NCBI GenBank assembly: GCA_010015655.1 | Contig: ML976680.1 | Coordinates: forward strand, 1 to 64,000 | Length of the DNA: 64,000 bases | Source of the DNA: Bimuria novae-zelandiae CBS 107.79 | Lineage: Eukaryota; Ascomycota; Dothideomycetes; Pleosporales; Didymosphaeriaceae | Direction: 5' to 3' | Shown here: positions 1-11,914 of the stretch, piece by piece | How positions within the stretch are numbered: the stretch's first letter is position 1 | Layout of the letters: the number at the start of each line of letters is the position of its first letter | The notes under the pieces: model-generated | Seen by the model: the letters and a program-made list of their open reading frames with translations, nothing else | What the model was told of the DNA's origin: nothing | Databases searched by the model: none | Position numbers and translations under genes: made by a program

Positions 1-555
1 ACCAGCGTCAGCAACCTTGGGTCGGTGTTGTCGAGGCAGGGCAAGTACGAAGAGGCAGAAGCGATGCACCGGCGAGCACTGGCAGGGTATGAGAAGGTGC
101 TTGGGCCAGAGCACCCCGACACGCTCACCAGCGTCAGCAAGCTTGGGTCGGTGTTGGAGAGGCAGGGCAAGTACGAAGAGGCAGAAGCGATGCACTAGCG
201 AGCACTGGAAGGAAGAGAGAAGGTGCTTAGGCCAGAGCACCCCAACACGCTTACTAGTATGGCTAATCTAGTATTAACGTTTTAGAGTTAAAGCTAGTTA
301 AAAGAGGCAAAAGACCTAGAGGTATAGGTAATAGAGATAAAGAAGCGGGTACTTAGTAATATATATCTAGCTACCTTAATAGCTATAAATAACCTTATAT
401 TTATACTTAAATCGTAGAGTCGTAACTAGGAAATCTTAATACTTCTATAAATATATATCTTAATGTAGATACAAGTCCTTAGAGGCTAGCACCCTAATAT
501 AGAATTATTACTTAAAACTTTAACTAAGTAGGAAATAGGGAGTATAGATTTAGGA
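1..555 (+). pseudogene. TPR-repeat protein remnant (C-terminal part)
   Basis: One frame, open to the left window edge, reads tandem 42-residue tetratricopeptide repeats with the cores QGKYEEAEAMH, EKVLGPEHPDTLTS and LGSVL. The DNA period is 126 bp. This is the kinesin-light-chain-like TPR found at the C-terminus of fungal NB-ARC or NLR-like proteins; the N-terminal part lies outside the window. The first stop (TAG, 196-198) falls where the family usually has Gln or Arg. From about 283 the same frame continues as clearly related TPR sequence (KEAKDLEV, EIKKRVLSN, INNLIFILKS), but with many TAG/TAA codons at expected Gln positions, fitting RIP. The first 240 bases are GC-rich and nearly intact, and the rest is AT-rich. 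Family assignment is good; the identity of the full protein is unknown. Confidence 0.8.
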
Positions 556-1089
556 TATTAATACTACTTTAGATATAAAAGAATACTAAGCTAGTGTAAA
601 TGCAGAAGAAGTAAAACTATATGTAAGCACGACTATGCGTGGCGATATGGTAGTATAAACCGTGCTGCACCAAACGTTGGCACCACCTATGGGGAGGGCG
701 GCCGAGCCGCACCAGCCATAGGGTTGTGAGGTGGCGAATCTACAAGAGGTGAGCTGGTTGACGGACCGTTAGAGAGATAGCCAAGTTTAATCACGGGGCT
801 GCGAAGCTTTGGTCAGCCCGCTTGCTTAGACTTTGCACAGCCACAGGTCTGACAGCCACAACCCTATTCCGTTAGACCGCGTCATAATTCTGTGCTAACC
901 AAATTTGATAATCATTTCGATCGGAGGTACTGAGTGGGGTAGCGACCTCAAGCGCGCCTCGCAGCCTTATAGCTAATTATTACTTCTTAGTGGTGCTATA
1001 GGGTACTCTAAATTCGAGTGTCGTTTGAGGGGTTGCAAGAGTGACGTAAGCTTAGTTGTAATCTTCTGGCGCAGAAGGCTGGTGTTTAC
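556..1089. other. unassigned stretch with a GC-normal patch
   Basis: AT-rich up to about 620, then a patch of normal base composition (about 630-960), then AT-rich again. I see no reading frame, terminal repeats or family signature. The patch may be downstream flank of the TPR gene that escaped mutation. Confidence 0.4.
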
Positions 1090-1217
1090 TCAAAGTATCA
1101 CATAACAAATAGAATCATATAATTAAAACAATTACAGAACTTAAAAAATCATATAACAAAAAAAAAACTAAAATAACTACATAACTAAAATAGTCTTATA
1201 ACTAAATTAATCTTATA
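1090..1217. repeat. 17-bp tandem array, left part
   Basis: Degenerate tandem copies of a 17-bp unit resembling CATAACTAAAATAATCT. The array is interrupted at 1218 by a DNA transposon and resumes at 3065. Confidence 0.75.
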
Positions 1218-3064
1218 ACGTGGTTCACCACCGAGCGGGCCAACCCCACCGAGCGGGCCAACTTTGCTAAATGCAGCCCACCTTTAGCTTATACTATAAT
1301 GCCATCACAACATAACGCGTAATAACCTTATACTAAAAGCGCATTATAGCTTACTATCTAAGCTATAATTAAAAATTATAATAAGAGTAAAAGATACGTT
1401 ATTGTAGCCTTTAGCGTGCCTTAAATAATAGTATAATAATAACGCTAAGGAGCCCTCTCTTAACGCGATTGCGAGCCTAACTTAAAGAAGCTAACTAAGC
1501 TAGAGGAGGAGGCTCTAGTCTAACGTATACTTAAGCTTAACTAGCGAGGAATAGGTGCAATAAGGGATATAGTCTAAGATATAGCTAATAATCTACTTGC
1601 TAAGCGCGGTAGATAGCCTATTAGTAAGTACTAGATAGATAGGCTTAAGACGCGTACGCTAGAAATTAAGCTTTAAAGGAGCTATCTATATAATTATTAG
1701 CGAGCCCTAAATAAAGATCTACGTATTATAACGCCCTAGTTTAAGCTAGTTGCTAATACTAAGGCTAAGTATGGTATCGCTGATGACGACACGTACAACT
1801 TCGATAAGACAGGCTTTATAATAGGGGTAATACAGGGTTAGATAGTCTTTATAGGCTCTAAGAAGCGAAGCAACCTAAAGAAGATTTAACCTAGTAATTA
1901 TAGGTAGGTTACTAATATCTAGGGTGTTAGCGCTAAAGGCTAGGCTTTACTACCCTTTCTTATCTTTCTTAGCAAGATTCTAATCACGTCCTAGTTCTAT
2001 AATCTACCCTAAGACTAAGTTATTAAAGTTAGTCCTAATAGCTAGACGTTAAACAAGCTTGGCCTTGCCTGTCTAAGGCACTTTAATACCTATACTAAGG
2101 CGCGTAGTTTAGGTGCATACTAGCTACTAATTATAGATAGTCACGAGAGCCACTGCTCACACGAATTCTATAAATACTGTAAGGAATAGAAGATTATTAT
2201 TCTCTATATGCCTCCACACTCATTACACCTCTTATAGCCACTTAATGTGGGTTGTTTTTCGCCTTTAAAGCAGGCGTATAGCAATAAGATTAGTAGCTTA
2301 GCACGGTACGGCACTAAGTAGATTAAGAAGGAGGCCTTTTTACTAGCCTTTAAAGTAGCTTTTAAAAAGGTAATAATAAAGGCGAATATCTGCGTAGGCT
2401 TTAGAGGCGCTAGATTAGTCCTACACGACCTAGAGGCAGTGTTATTAAGACTTAATATAGTTCTTTATACGCTAACTCCACCTAACGTAAAGGACACCCT
2501 ATAGGAATTAAAAATACTAAGTAACCTCCGCAAGATAGAGGCTTAGTTAACGCTAGTTCGTAAGCGTGTATAAAAGTATAGAGATTTACTAGTTTCTCCG
2601 CTTCTTAAAGCTATTAAGCAGCTTAACAAAGGTGTTGCATTAATAGGGCACGAAATAGTATTAATGTAATAAAAAATAGTAGGGCTTCGCAAGATAGTAG
2701 AGATAGTAATAAAGGTAAAAAGTTAAAAGAGGAAGTATATTTAGGTAGCTAAGACACTTATAGTAGGAGAGGTAGTTAATTTAATAGCTAAAAAGGATAG
2801 TAGTGGGCAAAAGGAGGGTGAAGAGTCTGCAAAGAGGGTACGTGGGCAGAGGCGCTGCGAACGTTACGGCGAAGCTGGCCACAACGCTCGCACCTGCGCA
2901 GTAGAAATTATAGATGCATCTAATAGCGATAAGTCTAAATAGTATTTCTATGTTCTGCGAATTATAGTAAATTGTAGTGGTGTTGTAGGAGGCGCTTCGC
3001 AATAGACTGACTTTTAAAAAGTGGCCCGCTCGGTGGGGTTGGCCCGCTCGGTGGTGAACCACGT
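1218..3064 (+). mobile_element. pogo/Fot1-like DNA transposon, RIP-degraded
   Basis: Both ends carry a near-perfect inverted repeat of about 45 bp that begins ACGTGGTTCACCACCGAGCG (left 1218-1264, right about 3018-3064) and contains the motif ACCGAGCGGG twice at an 18-bp period. The flanking dinucleotides are TA (1216-1217) and TG (3065-3066); the second is a probable mutated TA target duplication. The interior reads as a Tc5/DDE_1 transposase on the plus strand: a CENP-B-like HTH part near 1480-1700, the YNFDKTGFIIG block near 1790-1820, a degraded LLIIDSHESH block near 2125-2160, then MPPHS and PLNVGCFSPL near 2208-2265. A zinc-knuckle-like tail (CERYGEAGHNARTC) lies near 2856-2897. Stops replace expected Gln/Trp codons, so the copy is dead. 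Confidence 0.92.
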
Positions 3065-3150
3065 TGACTACAATAATCTTATAACTAAAATAATCTCGTA
3101 ACTAAAATAATCTCATAACTAAAATAATTACATAATTAAAATAATTATAA
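3065..3150. repeat. 17-bp tandem array, right part
   Basis: Continuation of the array at 1090-1217, with units close to CATAACTAAAATAATCT. Rejoining the two parts restores an uninterrupted unit across a TA dinucleotide. Confidence 0.75.
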
Positions 3151-3436
3151 CGTATATGCATAGAGAGTGACCGGATATAGCAAGTGACCAAAAATACTAA
3201 GACCCTATTAAAACGTTATATTATCTATAGTACAATGCGATATCTTAATAACGTAATAAATTATCTAAATTAAAAAAGATCTAATTATAGCTTACGCTTT
3301 AAGCTATTAAAAGAAATACGCTACTTTTAATTTTACGCGCTATAGTAGTTTATAGTATTACTAAAAGAATGTTGTAATAAAGATTTGCTAAAACTACTTT
3401 TTAACGCCATTATATACTTAACTTAATACTACTATA
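3151..3436. other. AT-rich, no recognised content
   Basis: TA-saturated sequence between the tandem array and the next transposon. I see no family signature. Confidence 0.4.
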
Positions 3437-5787
3437 ACGTAAGCAATTATTAGATACACGCTATTACTAGATGCACGGTCTCTTACATGCGAATCCACTA
3501 AATAAAAACCTTAATATTAGCCTATAAAGATAATAGATAATCTTTAAATTTTAGATGCAAAGTAAATAAGATCGTGCAAAAACAAATATCTATTTTTCTA
3601 GTCCTAAAACCTTATAGGGAGCGTAATCTGCCACCTATTTTATCTAACTACTAATTTCTACCTCTTTAAGCTTTCTGCTATAATATTCTCCTTTTTCTAC
3701 TTTTAGGATTTCTTTCCTTTCTTTTTTTAATTCGTCTAAAGTTTCTTTTTCTATTAGATTTGTAATGGGGTAAGCGCCCCGCTTACTAAGCCAATACTAT
3801 GTGACTTCCTCACCTGCACCAAAAGGTACGCACGAGAATACTTAAGCCAAGTATTACTCGTATAGTATAATATATATAGGATATGCTAGGGTCAGCCACT
3901 AGCGCTAGTGTTTAATCCTAGCCTAGCCGAAACCTCTATAAGCGAGAGAAGGCCACGTGTTCGACCGTGGCTACCTCGTTACAAGATTTATTTATTTACT
4001 TAGTATTATACGAGATATTCTTCTTTTTCGCGTTTCTTTTATTATAGTTTTTTTTAGCCTAGGCCTTCTTTCTCCTTTCTCTTCTTTTAAGAGCATCCTG
4101 TGACTTTCTTTCCTTTTTAGTAGCTTAATTCTAGTGTTGTTCTTTAGCTTTAGCATTCTTATATTGTTTTTACTCTTTTAGCTTATGTATATAGTTTTGT
4201 ACGTCAGCAACTTTCGCTGGAAAGAAGAAGTAGGCCTCTCTAGGCTATTCTTCATTAAAAAGGCTAGCTAGCTTCCCTCTTTTTTATTTTTTCTTCTTAT
4301 TAACAATTGCTGTGCGAAGACCTTAGTTTTTATATATAAAATGTCTATTTTAGAGTATTAGTTTTTTGCTAGCGTGGAAAATTAGGTTTATTTTAAGATT
4401 AATATCTTCTTTTCCCTTAAAGATTGCCTTTACCGCACGATAGAGACCTAGTATAGAGCCTACGATAATTTGCTTCCCTTCGCTATCGCTTATAATTAGC
4501 GACGGAATCCCGTTTTTAATCTTCTAAAGGATCTTACTCTAATTTATAGGGTAAATTCCTAAAGTAGCGAAGGCAGATTAGATATTCTTAAATATTAAGG
4601 CTAAATTCTACGCCGTACGAAAAAGAGTATAAGAGTGCTATTTTATTACTTAAGTAAATCTATAGCTTAACTTAATAAGCTAGTTAATTTCTTTAGAATA
4701 TGTGATAGAAAGCAGAGAGAAGATTTTAATATTAAAGGACTATAACTAGTGCGTTAAATACGGCGGTAACATTGTAAGTATAATACTGTATTAATTATAA
4801 ATCTTAATAAATTAAAGGTTTATATAGCTTAAATAACTATTTATAAGAAGAAGCCTTTTTAATTTACCCGCTTTTTTCTTCGTACGAGGCTTAAATATCT
4901 TCAAAAGCTATAATATTCTAAGTTTATTATTTATCTAACTCTTCTTTAAGACTGTAAGGTATGTATCCTCTAATAAGCTATTAAAATCTTCTAACTAAGT
5001 ATCTTAAAAGTCATTTAAATCGCCTTAATAGATTAAGGCTAGTAGGAGCGCTATTCCGTTAGCATAAATTATTATAAAAAGGGATATAAATACCTAGCTA
5101 CTATCTTAACTTAATCTAAGAATTTTCTTTTTCTAAAGTTATAAAATTAGTACAATTCTTTTTATCGTATAGTATAGACTAAGAATGAATCCTTTTTCGT
5201 TAAAATTATATATATTTAAATAGCAAATGTGGTACTTTCTAATCTTTTTATTAAACTAGATTAGAGAAGTAAGCATAATACCTTTAAGTTTTAAATTCTA
5301 AAGAAACAAAAGAAGGAAGACGTTATATAACTTAATAAAAATACTTAAAGTAGATAGAATTATTAGCTACCTTATAGGTTTAGTTAATTCTGCGAATATA
5401 GATACTTTTAATCTTATCTCTATGCTATTAGCAGAATTAGTATACCTAGCACTATTTAATAAGTTTTATATAATCTCTACAATTAAATTTTTTAAAGATT
5501 TAAGGGATTAGAGGCATTTACCAGTCTAAAAGATCTAAAATATGCTATAAAAGAACTTCTTAATTTAAGATTATTTTTCTTTTAAAGCGGTGGATAAGCG
5601 TCGTACGATCTAGATTAAACTTTTTTTTATTATAGTAGTAAAATTTATATCTTCTTGCGATTTTAGATTATTAAGAGCCAGTTAAATATATTTCTCGTTG
5701 ACCATTTTGTCGAATTTTAAAGATGGAGTGTTCTGGTGCGGGGGACCATGCATCCAGTGATAGCGTGCATCCAATAACTGCTTACGT
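3437..5787 (-). mobile_element. second pogo-like DNA transposon (minus strand), RIP-degraded
   Basis: The inverted ends match after allowing C-to-T and G-to-A changes. The right end, read inward on the minus strand, begins ACGTAAGCAGTTATTGGATG. The left end, read on the plus strand, begins ACGTAAGCAATTATTAGATA. TA dinucleotides flank both (3435-3436 and 5788-5789). Each end contains the motif TGGATGCA twice at a 17-bp period. The minus strand from about 5725 reads a DDE_1/Tc5-type transposase: MVNEKYI start, LNNLKSQEDINF, then YNFNEKGFIL, ALIYQGDLNDF and a degraded PPYLTH block. Many in-frame stops are present. The C-terminal part is interrupted by a 223-bp solo LTR, leaving an original element of about 2.1 kb. 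Confidence 0.88.
3761..3983. mobile_element. solo LTR, family D (223 bp)
   Basis: Starts TGTAATGGGGTAAGCG and ends CTACCTCGTTACA. It is flanked by the exact 5-bp duplication AGATT (3756-3760 and 3984-3988). It contains a TATA-rich core and is much less AT-biased than the pogo element it interrupts. There is no internal retrotransposon sequence, so it is a solo LTR left by LTR-LTR recombination. The superfamily cannot be told. Confidence 0.88.
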
Positions 5788-5789
5788 TA

Positions 5790-6152
5790 AAAGATATAGC
5801 TAATTTTTTACTAGCTACACGATATAATAAGCTAGTTAGTTAAAAGTAATTTTACTATTTTATTAAGCGCTAGCTAGAGCTCTAAGTTAAGTTTAATTAA
5901 AAGTATAACTATAAAGAGTCTTCTATAAGGATCGTAAAGTTATATAAGGCTAGTTCTAGCTTATAAAGAATACTAAAGCCAAGTATAATATCCTAGGTAA
6001 AGATACATACAAATTTAATAAAACTAGCTTTATAATAGGCATAATATTAATAGGAGTAGTTATTATAGGCTTTAAGTGTTAAGGTAAGCTAAGAAGCGTA
6101 TAGTAGGTAATTAAAAGTAAATAATAGCTATCTATAGTATTAATGCAATTGG
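5790..6152 (+). mobile_element. third pogo/Fot1-like transposase fragment
   Basis: The plus strand reads degraded transposase with the block DTYKFNKTSFIIG (near 6000-6040) and a downstream GN-K-IIAIYSINA stretch matching the family's conserved GNREW region. It ends abruptly at about 6152, where GC-normal sequence begins. No terminal repeats were found. It directly abuts the right end of the preceding element. Confidence 0.7.
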
Positions 6153-6250
6153 GTAGCCCACTCTATCCTTTGTGACGACCTGGCGCCTGTCATGCTAACA
6201 GGTTGCATGACCTTACGTACGAGGCACAATTGTCTTACGCGCAGTTACCT
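6153..6250. other. GC-normal patch between transposon fragments
   Basis: About 95 bases of normal composition containing TGTGACGACCTGGCGCC, which resembles the start of a fungal LTR. No partner end or target duplication was found, so it is probably a truncated LTR belonging to the Gypsy remnant that follows. Confidence 0.35.
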
Positions 6251-9200
6251 TATATAGATAGTTATTCCGCTCTAACAAGCGTACAAAAGCGCTATAAGCC
6301 TACGTATCTATAGTCTCCTTATCTTAGTATAGCTAAAATAGAGCTAACTTACCTTATTTACTTTTTAATAAAGGAGCCCGTGCTTATTTTTATATTGTAC
6401 TAAAATTATTTAACATCTTAGCTAAAAATAGTAATAAAATATTTAATTAAACTACTTAATCTACCTGCACTTACGACTTAATAATAACTACTTTAAAAGA
6501 TCTGCTATATAACTACGCTAAGCTATTAGTTCATTACAAAATAGTTACTTAATATTAAAAAAGCCTTAATACTACTAAGTAAGGCTTAAAAGGAGTTAAA
6601 GGATAAAGAGTTTAAACGCGATACGTCATAATAGCTAAAAGAGCCAAATACTTTATTACTTTTATTAAATAAATATTAGTAACGTCTCTACTATATAAAT
6701 ATAATAATACTAAAACTCCTATTTATTACGTTAGCGCTTAAAAAGCACATGTTTAGTAGTGCGTATAACTTATTTAAACACTTTACCTACTAAGAATACA
6801 AGATCTAGAGTTATAGCTATATTACTAAGGAGAACTACGACTAAGTCGCATTTATAAAGCTAGCCTGTATTTAGTAAGGTATTAACGAAGATCCCTCGCA
6901 AGCATCCTAACTACCTATCTTTATAAATAATAACCTAATTAAGGTAACGCTAAAGGGCGTAATTAAGCACTTTTGATATAATTTTATAGTAATTATAATT
7001 AAGCTAATTAGCTAGATACTCCTCTATAGCGTAGAGCGATATTAGCTATATATACTACTAAATTATTACTAACGCTCTAGCTAAAGGTACAGAGTTATAA
7101 TGCCCTTATTTAGCGTAGTAAAAGATAGACAAGCTGAAAGCCTAGCTTACTAAGCGTATTATAATAAGCTCTATCTTTAATACGCTAGTAGCTTAGTCTC
7201 GTACTATTTTCTTTTAAATATTACTTTTAATACTATAAAATTAGAGTAACTATTCCTTTACTAGTCCTCTAAGCTAAGAATTTAATAAACTTAATAATTT
7301 ATATTTCTCCTACCTATTACTTTTTAAACTTACTACTTACCTAGACACTTAGCCTATTAACTGGTACTTAATTAAGTTTTTTAATCCATTATTACTCTTA
7401 AATAGCAAGAATACTATAACGGTCGATTACTCGAGAGTATATATAGTAAATAAGCTATAAGTAAATAGTAACTAGTTTATTAAAAATAACTTGCAGGATA
7501 CTTAAAAGTGTATTATAGCTTATATAATAACGCGCACTAAGAATCCTGCTTAAACTAGCTTAAAATACTAATTAGTGCTTTCCGCAATAGTAGCGAGGCT
7601 ATTAATAATAAATTTCTTATAAATACTCTAGGTTAAGCCTTTACTGACCTATATAAGGAGAAGAATACTTGCTAGGCCTTTAGCTAGCTTTATCTATATA
7701 CCACTACTGTCCGTACGCAGTACGGGCAGCTACCTAATGCGGTGTCTTAAGACAGGTGACAATGGTTATGTAATACCGCACAGGCAAAGGCACAGACCAT
7801 AGTCACCGTGCGCGAGCATCAATCCTTATAACCCCCTTTCCTCTGTACGTAGAATAGACAGACAAGACTTGAATACCAGGTCCTTTTCTCACCCGTACCG
7901 TCGTACAACTATCTAGCCCTCTCATATCGCGATATGCTTGGCTTAGTATAGCCCATTTAACAACTACTAAATTTATAAGCTTTTAAGCTAAATTGTTTTA
8001 TCTAGCTACCTAGCGTAAGCTCCTAGTAGATTAATAAGTTAGAGAATTTTATAAAAAGCTTATAAATTAACTTTATATAAATATAAGCCGCGACGTCTAC
8101 TATCTAAAAAATAATTATAATAAATTTATAAATATAACTCGTAACCTAGCGCATAAAGCTACTATTATTAATAGATAAGCTATACTATAGGCGGAGCACA
8201 AGAAAACTACTATTCTATTTACTAGATCGTATAAATATATACTATTACTAGTATTATAACCTATCCGTACTGTATTCGCGTAAGCTATAGCCTCTTAGTC
8301 TAGCCTTATTACTTTAGTACTAGCTAGCTAGCCTATTTACTTTTATTACTATAAAATTAGCTATTGTGCCCGCGATTGCCTATATAAGCTAGTTAATTAT
8401 AAAGCTATTAAGCTATTAGCTAAGGTAGCAGAGGAAATTTACTATAACACTATAAATAAAAACTTGCCCTTAAATAATAAATTAGAAAACAACTTTCTTT
8501 AGAAGAAGTCTTCTCCCTAGAGAAGTCTACTAGAGCTACTAATATTAAAAAACTCTTACTTAGTAAAAGCGCTTTTATTAAGCCCTACTATATTTTAATA
8601 AATAGGCCTATAATTAAGCCAAAAGCTCTTATTAATACTAGCGCAAGTAGTTACGTCTTAGTTTACTTTAAGTACCTTTATATATAAAAAAAGCTTAAGA
8701 TATTTATTAAAAACATAAAAGCTATCCCCTCAGTAAGATATAATAGTTAACTAAATAGGTAAGTGGATAAACACTTCTAGGCTAACTTAGTATTAGATAG
8801 CTACTACTTTACTAATTACTTTATACTTTATAATACTAATTATTATAACCTTATTGTCGGCCACAAGCTTCTTAAGGAAGCTAATATTTAAATTAACTAT
8901 AATTAGTAAATACATAAGTAGTTAGATATAATACTAATTAATTATAAATAAAATATTATTACTCTAACGCAAGGCACTGCTACAGGAATTAATTTTAAGT
9001 ACTAAGTAAATACTAACTACCGTAATAAGCATATAAGTATAGCTATTATATAGTATACCTACTATTCTTTATAGCAATTCCCTTAACGTCGCACTTATAA
9101 GAAGAATCTAGTAAAGATAGAGGAGTAGCTCTGCTATTAAGCGCTACTATTATAAGAGTAGTAGTTAACTTACCCTAAACCCGTCTCTCGCGATGACCTC

Positions 9201-10387
9201 GCGAGGATAGGCCTACAGATTAATACTATAAAAGCTATTATATTTATATGTAATGCGCGTTAAAAGGAGATAGTTATTAGCTATATTAGTATTTGCAAGG
9301 TAGAGAGGCTAATTTAAGACTATAGGGAGGCACTAGGCTAGACAGACCTACTAGACCTAGATAAAGAACTCTACTAGCTTCTTATAAAGAAGTTACTATT
9401 TCTAGGCTACGCAAGCGCTATTCTAGCTTACTTTTTAAAAAAGGACTTAAATATTTTACCTCTACACCGTGATGGCGTTAATTATAATATTAAGCTAACT
9501 ATAAATAATGTGCTAATGTTAAGCCTACTATATAATATATCTTTTAAGTAGCTAGAGCTTATAAAACTTACTTAGAGGATTATTTATAATAAGATTTTAT
9601 TACTTATAGTAATGTTCTATATGCCTCACTAGTGCTATTGACTAAAAAGCTTAAAGAAGGGTAGTAATTTTATATTAATTATTATAAGCTTAACGCTAAT
9701 GTAAAGAAGAATATTTATTTTATCTTACTTATTTAAAAAACCTTTATATGGCTCACCGATGCTAAGGTGTTTATAAAGCTAAATATATAATAGATCTTCT
9801 ACTATATTTAACTTAATAAAGGTACTAAAAACCTAACTACCATTTATATACGCTATAGTAACTATAAGTATTATATACTCCTATTTAGCCTCTATAATAG
9901 CCCTGCAACCTTTTAATGATATATTAATAAAGTACTGTATAGAATACTCGATAACTTCTGTACAGCCTATGTAGACAATATCCTTATATACTTAGAGGAC
10001 CCGCTATATTATAAGGAGCATGTTACTTAGGTAAAAAGATATCTCTATAATGCTAGACTTTAGGTTAATATTAAAAAAAAGTAAGTTTATAGTAATAAAA
10101 ATAAAGTGCCTTAGCCTTATTATTAGCACGCAAGGTATTTAGAAAAATCTAAAAAAAGGTATTGCTATATAAGACTAGCTAATACTTATATTAGTTAAAA
10201 CTATATAATTATTCTTAAATTTTTATAACTTCTCCTAGACCTTCCTTAAGGACTATAGGCGTATTATCTAACTACTTACTAAGCTACTTTAAAAAGGCAC
10301 CTAGCATATTTTTAGTAAGCGTAAGCTCGCAGTCTTTTAATAAGCTAAGGACCTTATACTATTAAATAATATCCTTACCTATTACTC
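6250..10387 (+). mobile_element. Ty3/Gypsy retrotransposon remnant, RIP-degraded
   Basis: Plus-strand frames full of TAA/TAG show Gypsy pol in order. A retropepsin block (ALINTSASSYV, from DTGASS) lies near 8625-8660. Reverse transcriptase follows with AYVDNILIY near 9968-9995, corresponding to the YVDD catalytic box, then LEDPLYYKEHV. The start of RNase H ends at 10387, where an LTR-like sequence interrupts at the ILTYY block. Sequence upstream of the protease (about 6250-8000) is probably gag but too mutated to prove. A 255-bp solo LTR sits at 7708-7962. No own LTRs were identified. Confidence 0.82.
7708..7962. mobile_element. solo LTR, family A, copy 1 (255 bp)
   Basis: Starts TGTCCGTACGCAGTACGGGC and ends GCCCATTTAACA. 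It is flanked by the exact duplication ACTAC (7703-7707 and 7963-7967). A copy of identical length with about 8 differences lies inverted at 59940-60194. Composition is normal inside a RIP-mutated Gypsy host. Confidence 0.93.
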
Positions 10388-10676
10388 TGTTAGGATCCAC
10401 GATTCAATATAAGGACAACGAACCATTTTGTACTTAGTCATAGCGCGTATACGTAGAGACATCCCTGTCTTCGCTTACCGCATTATCAGCGCTTACGAAG
10501 TCATGTGACTGCTCTCTAAAGAGCGCTCGCCAGCGAGCAGTCCAGGACTTGTATATAGGAACGTTAAAGATAGACCTTCTATCTTCGTGTTTTACTTTAT
10601 TTATTAATTTATTATTTAGATTATACTTAAATATTATTAATTCGTTTATAATCGCGTATTATTTTTAATACTAACA
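10388..10676. mobile_element. LTR-like sequence (TG...CA), incomplete evidence
   Basis: GC-normal sequence starting TGTTAGGATCCACGATTC interrupts the Gypsy RNase H frame exactly at 10388. A possible end is TACTAACA at 10676, giving 289 bp. The flanks (TACTC and CCCTA) do not match, so this may be the 5' LTR of a longer, truncated element rather than a solo LTR. Confidence 0.5.
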
Positions 10677-11733
10677 CCCTATTAATATGCGTAAGCTATT
10701 AATAAACCCTTCTTTACCTTACTAGTACTCTTGTCCGAGAACCAACCCTAGTTTCCTTTAGGACTAGCTATCCCGAAGGGGTTTAACAAGCCTATTCTAA
10801 AAGGCCTAAGTTAGTACTATAAGGTAGCTATTAATACTTCAGGCCTTTAAGACTGTAGGTTTATTGCTTCTATATTTAAAAGCTATCCTTAAGTAGTTTA
10901 ATAATAATTACTCACTTTAATAAAAATTATAAAAAAGCTTAACTTTAGTACTTAGCGTATTAGATTAAAGAAAAATTAATAAGCTTTTAATAACTTATAT
11001 TAATAAAAGGGCTAGTAATATAGCTAAAAGGCTAAGTTAAATTCTATACTCAATTACTACACGAGCTTAACTTATAAAGTATAAAGATTAGGGCCTATAA
11101 AAGGTTTTAACTATTTAAAAGAGACGCTGAAAGTATTATAGGCTTTTATCTCTTAATTAGCTTTTTAAGAATTAGGGGACGACTATTTTTAGTTACTTTA
11201 TAGTATATAATAAGTATATAATTATTAATACGACAAATATACTAAAGCGTAATAATTATAGCTTTAAAAATGTAAGTAAGTAAAGGCCTATTAAACTAAT
11301 TAGTAGCTTAAAATAAAGCTATCTTAGGAGAGGCGTATTACTTAAGTAACTACTAAAAATATAAGTATAAAGTAAGAGGCTAATAAAGCTATAAAGTAAT
11401 ACCTTAATTAATAGGCCTATAAAATATGAAAATAATTTTAATAATATATTAAAATTTCTAAAATTAAGTAGAAAAATATTTTAAAGCTTTTTAATAAAAC
11501 TATTAAAAAAATAGCCTTAGCGTAAGACTATAAATCTTAATAAAATCTTATTTATTATATTTACTTTAAAATTGCGTAGTAGCTAAATAATTAGAGTACT
11601 AAGTAAATATTAATAATTTAAGTAGTTAGTAATTATCTATAGGCCTTAAAGACCTTACCTCTAAAAAAATATCGTAATAATATTAATTATAGGTGGCTTA
11701 GTAGCCTTATGTTGCTAGTCAAGCGATTTTGTT
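10677..11733. other. AT-rich RIP-mutated sequence, unassigned
   Basis: TA-saturated and without a readable transposon motif. It could be internal sequence of the element beginning at 10388, or the body of the element whose end lies at 11734-11777. Confidence 0.45.
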
Positions 11734-11777
11734 AGGGTGTGCATGACCTGACAGCGCGCACGACCTGCCAAGCTACG
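11734..11777 (-). repeat. 44-bp border inverted repeat, left copy
   Basis: Exact reverse complement of 43376-43419. Read on the minus strand it starts CGTAGCTTGGCAGGTCGTGC, one base after a TA dinucleotide (11779-11780), and points left into the AT-rich block. It contains the motif CAGGTCRTGC twice, 17 bp apart, the same layout as the pogo-like termini in this window. It marks the switch from AT-rich to normal DNA. Confidence 0.9.
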
Positions 11778-11914
11778 ATAGCTGCTGCCTTCCCAACATC
11801 CCGCCTTTTTCTCGTATCAACCATCGCGAATGACAAACAGAACCCCAAAACGATACTTGTGCATGGCCTTTCGGGATCCAGTGGTACCTTTAAAGGGATA
11901 AAACCAACATATGC

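Noticed and set aside
10388..10676. A solo LTR with target duplication
   Set aside because: The TG and CA ends can be proposed, but the 5-bp flanks do not match, so it is kept only as LTR-like.
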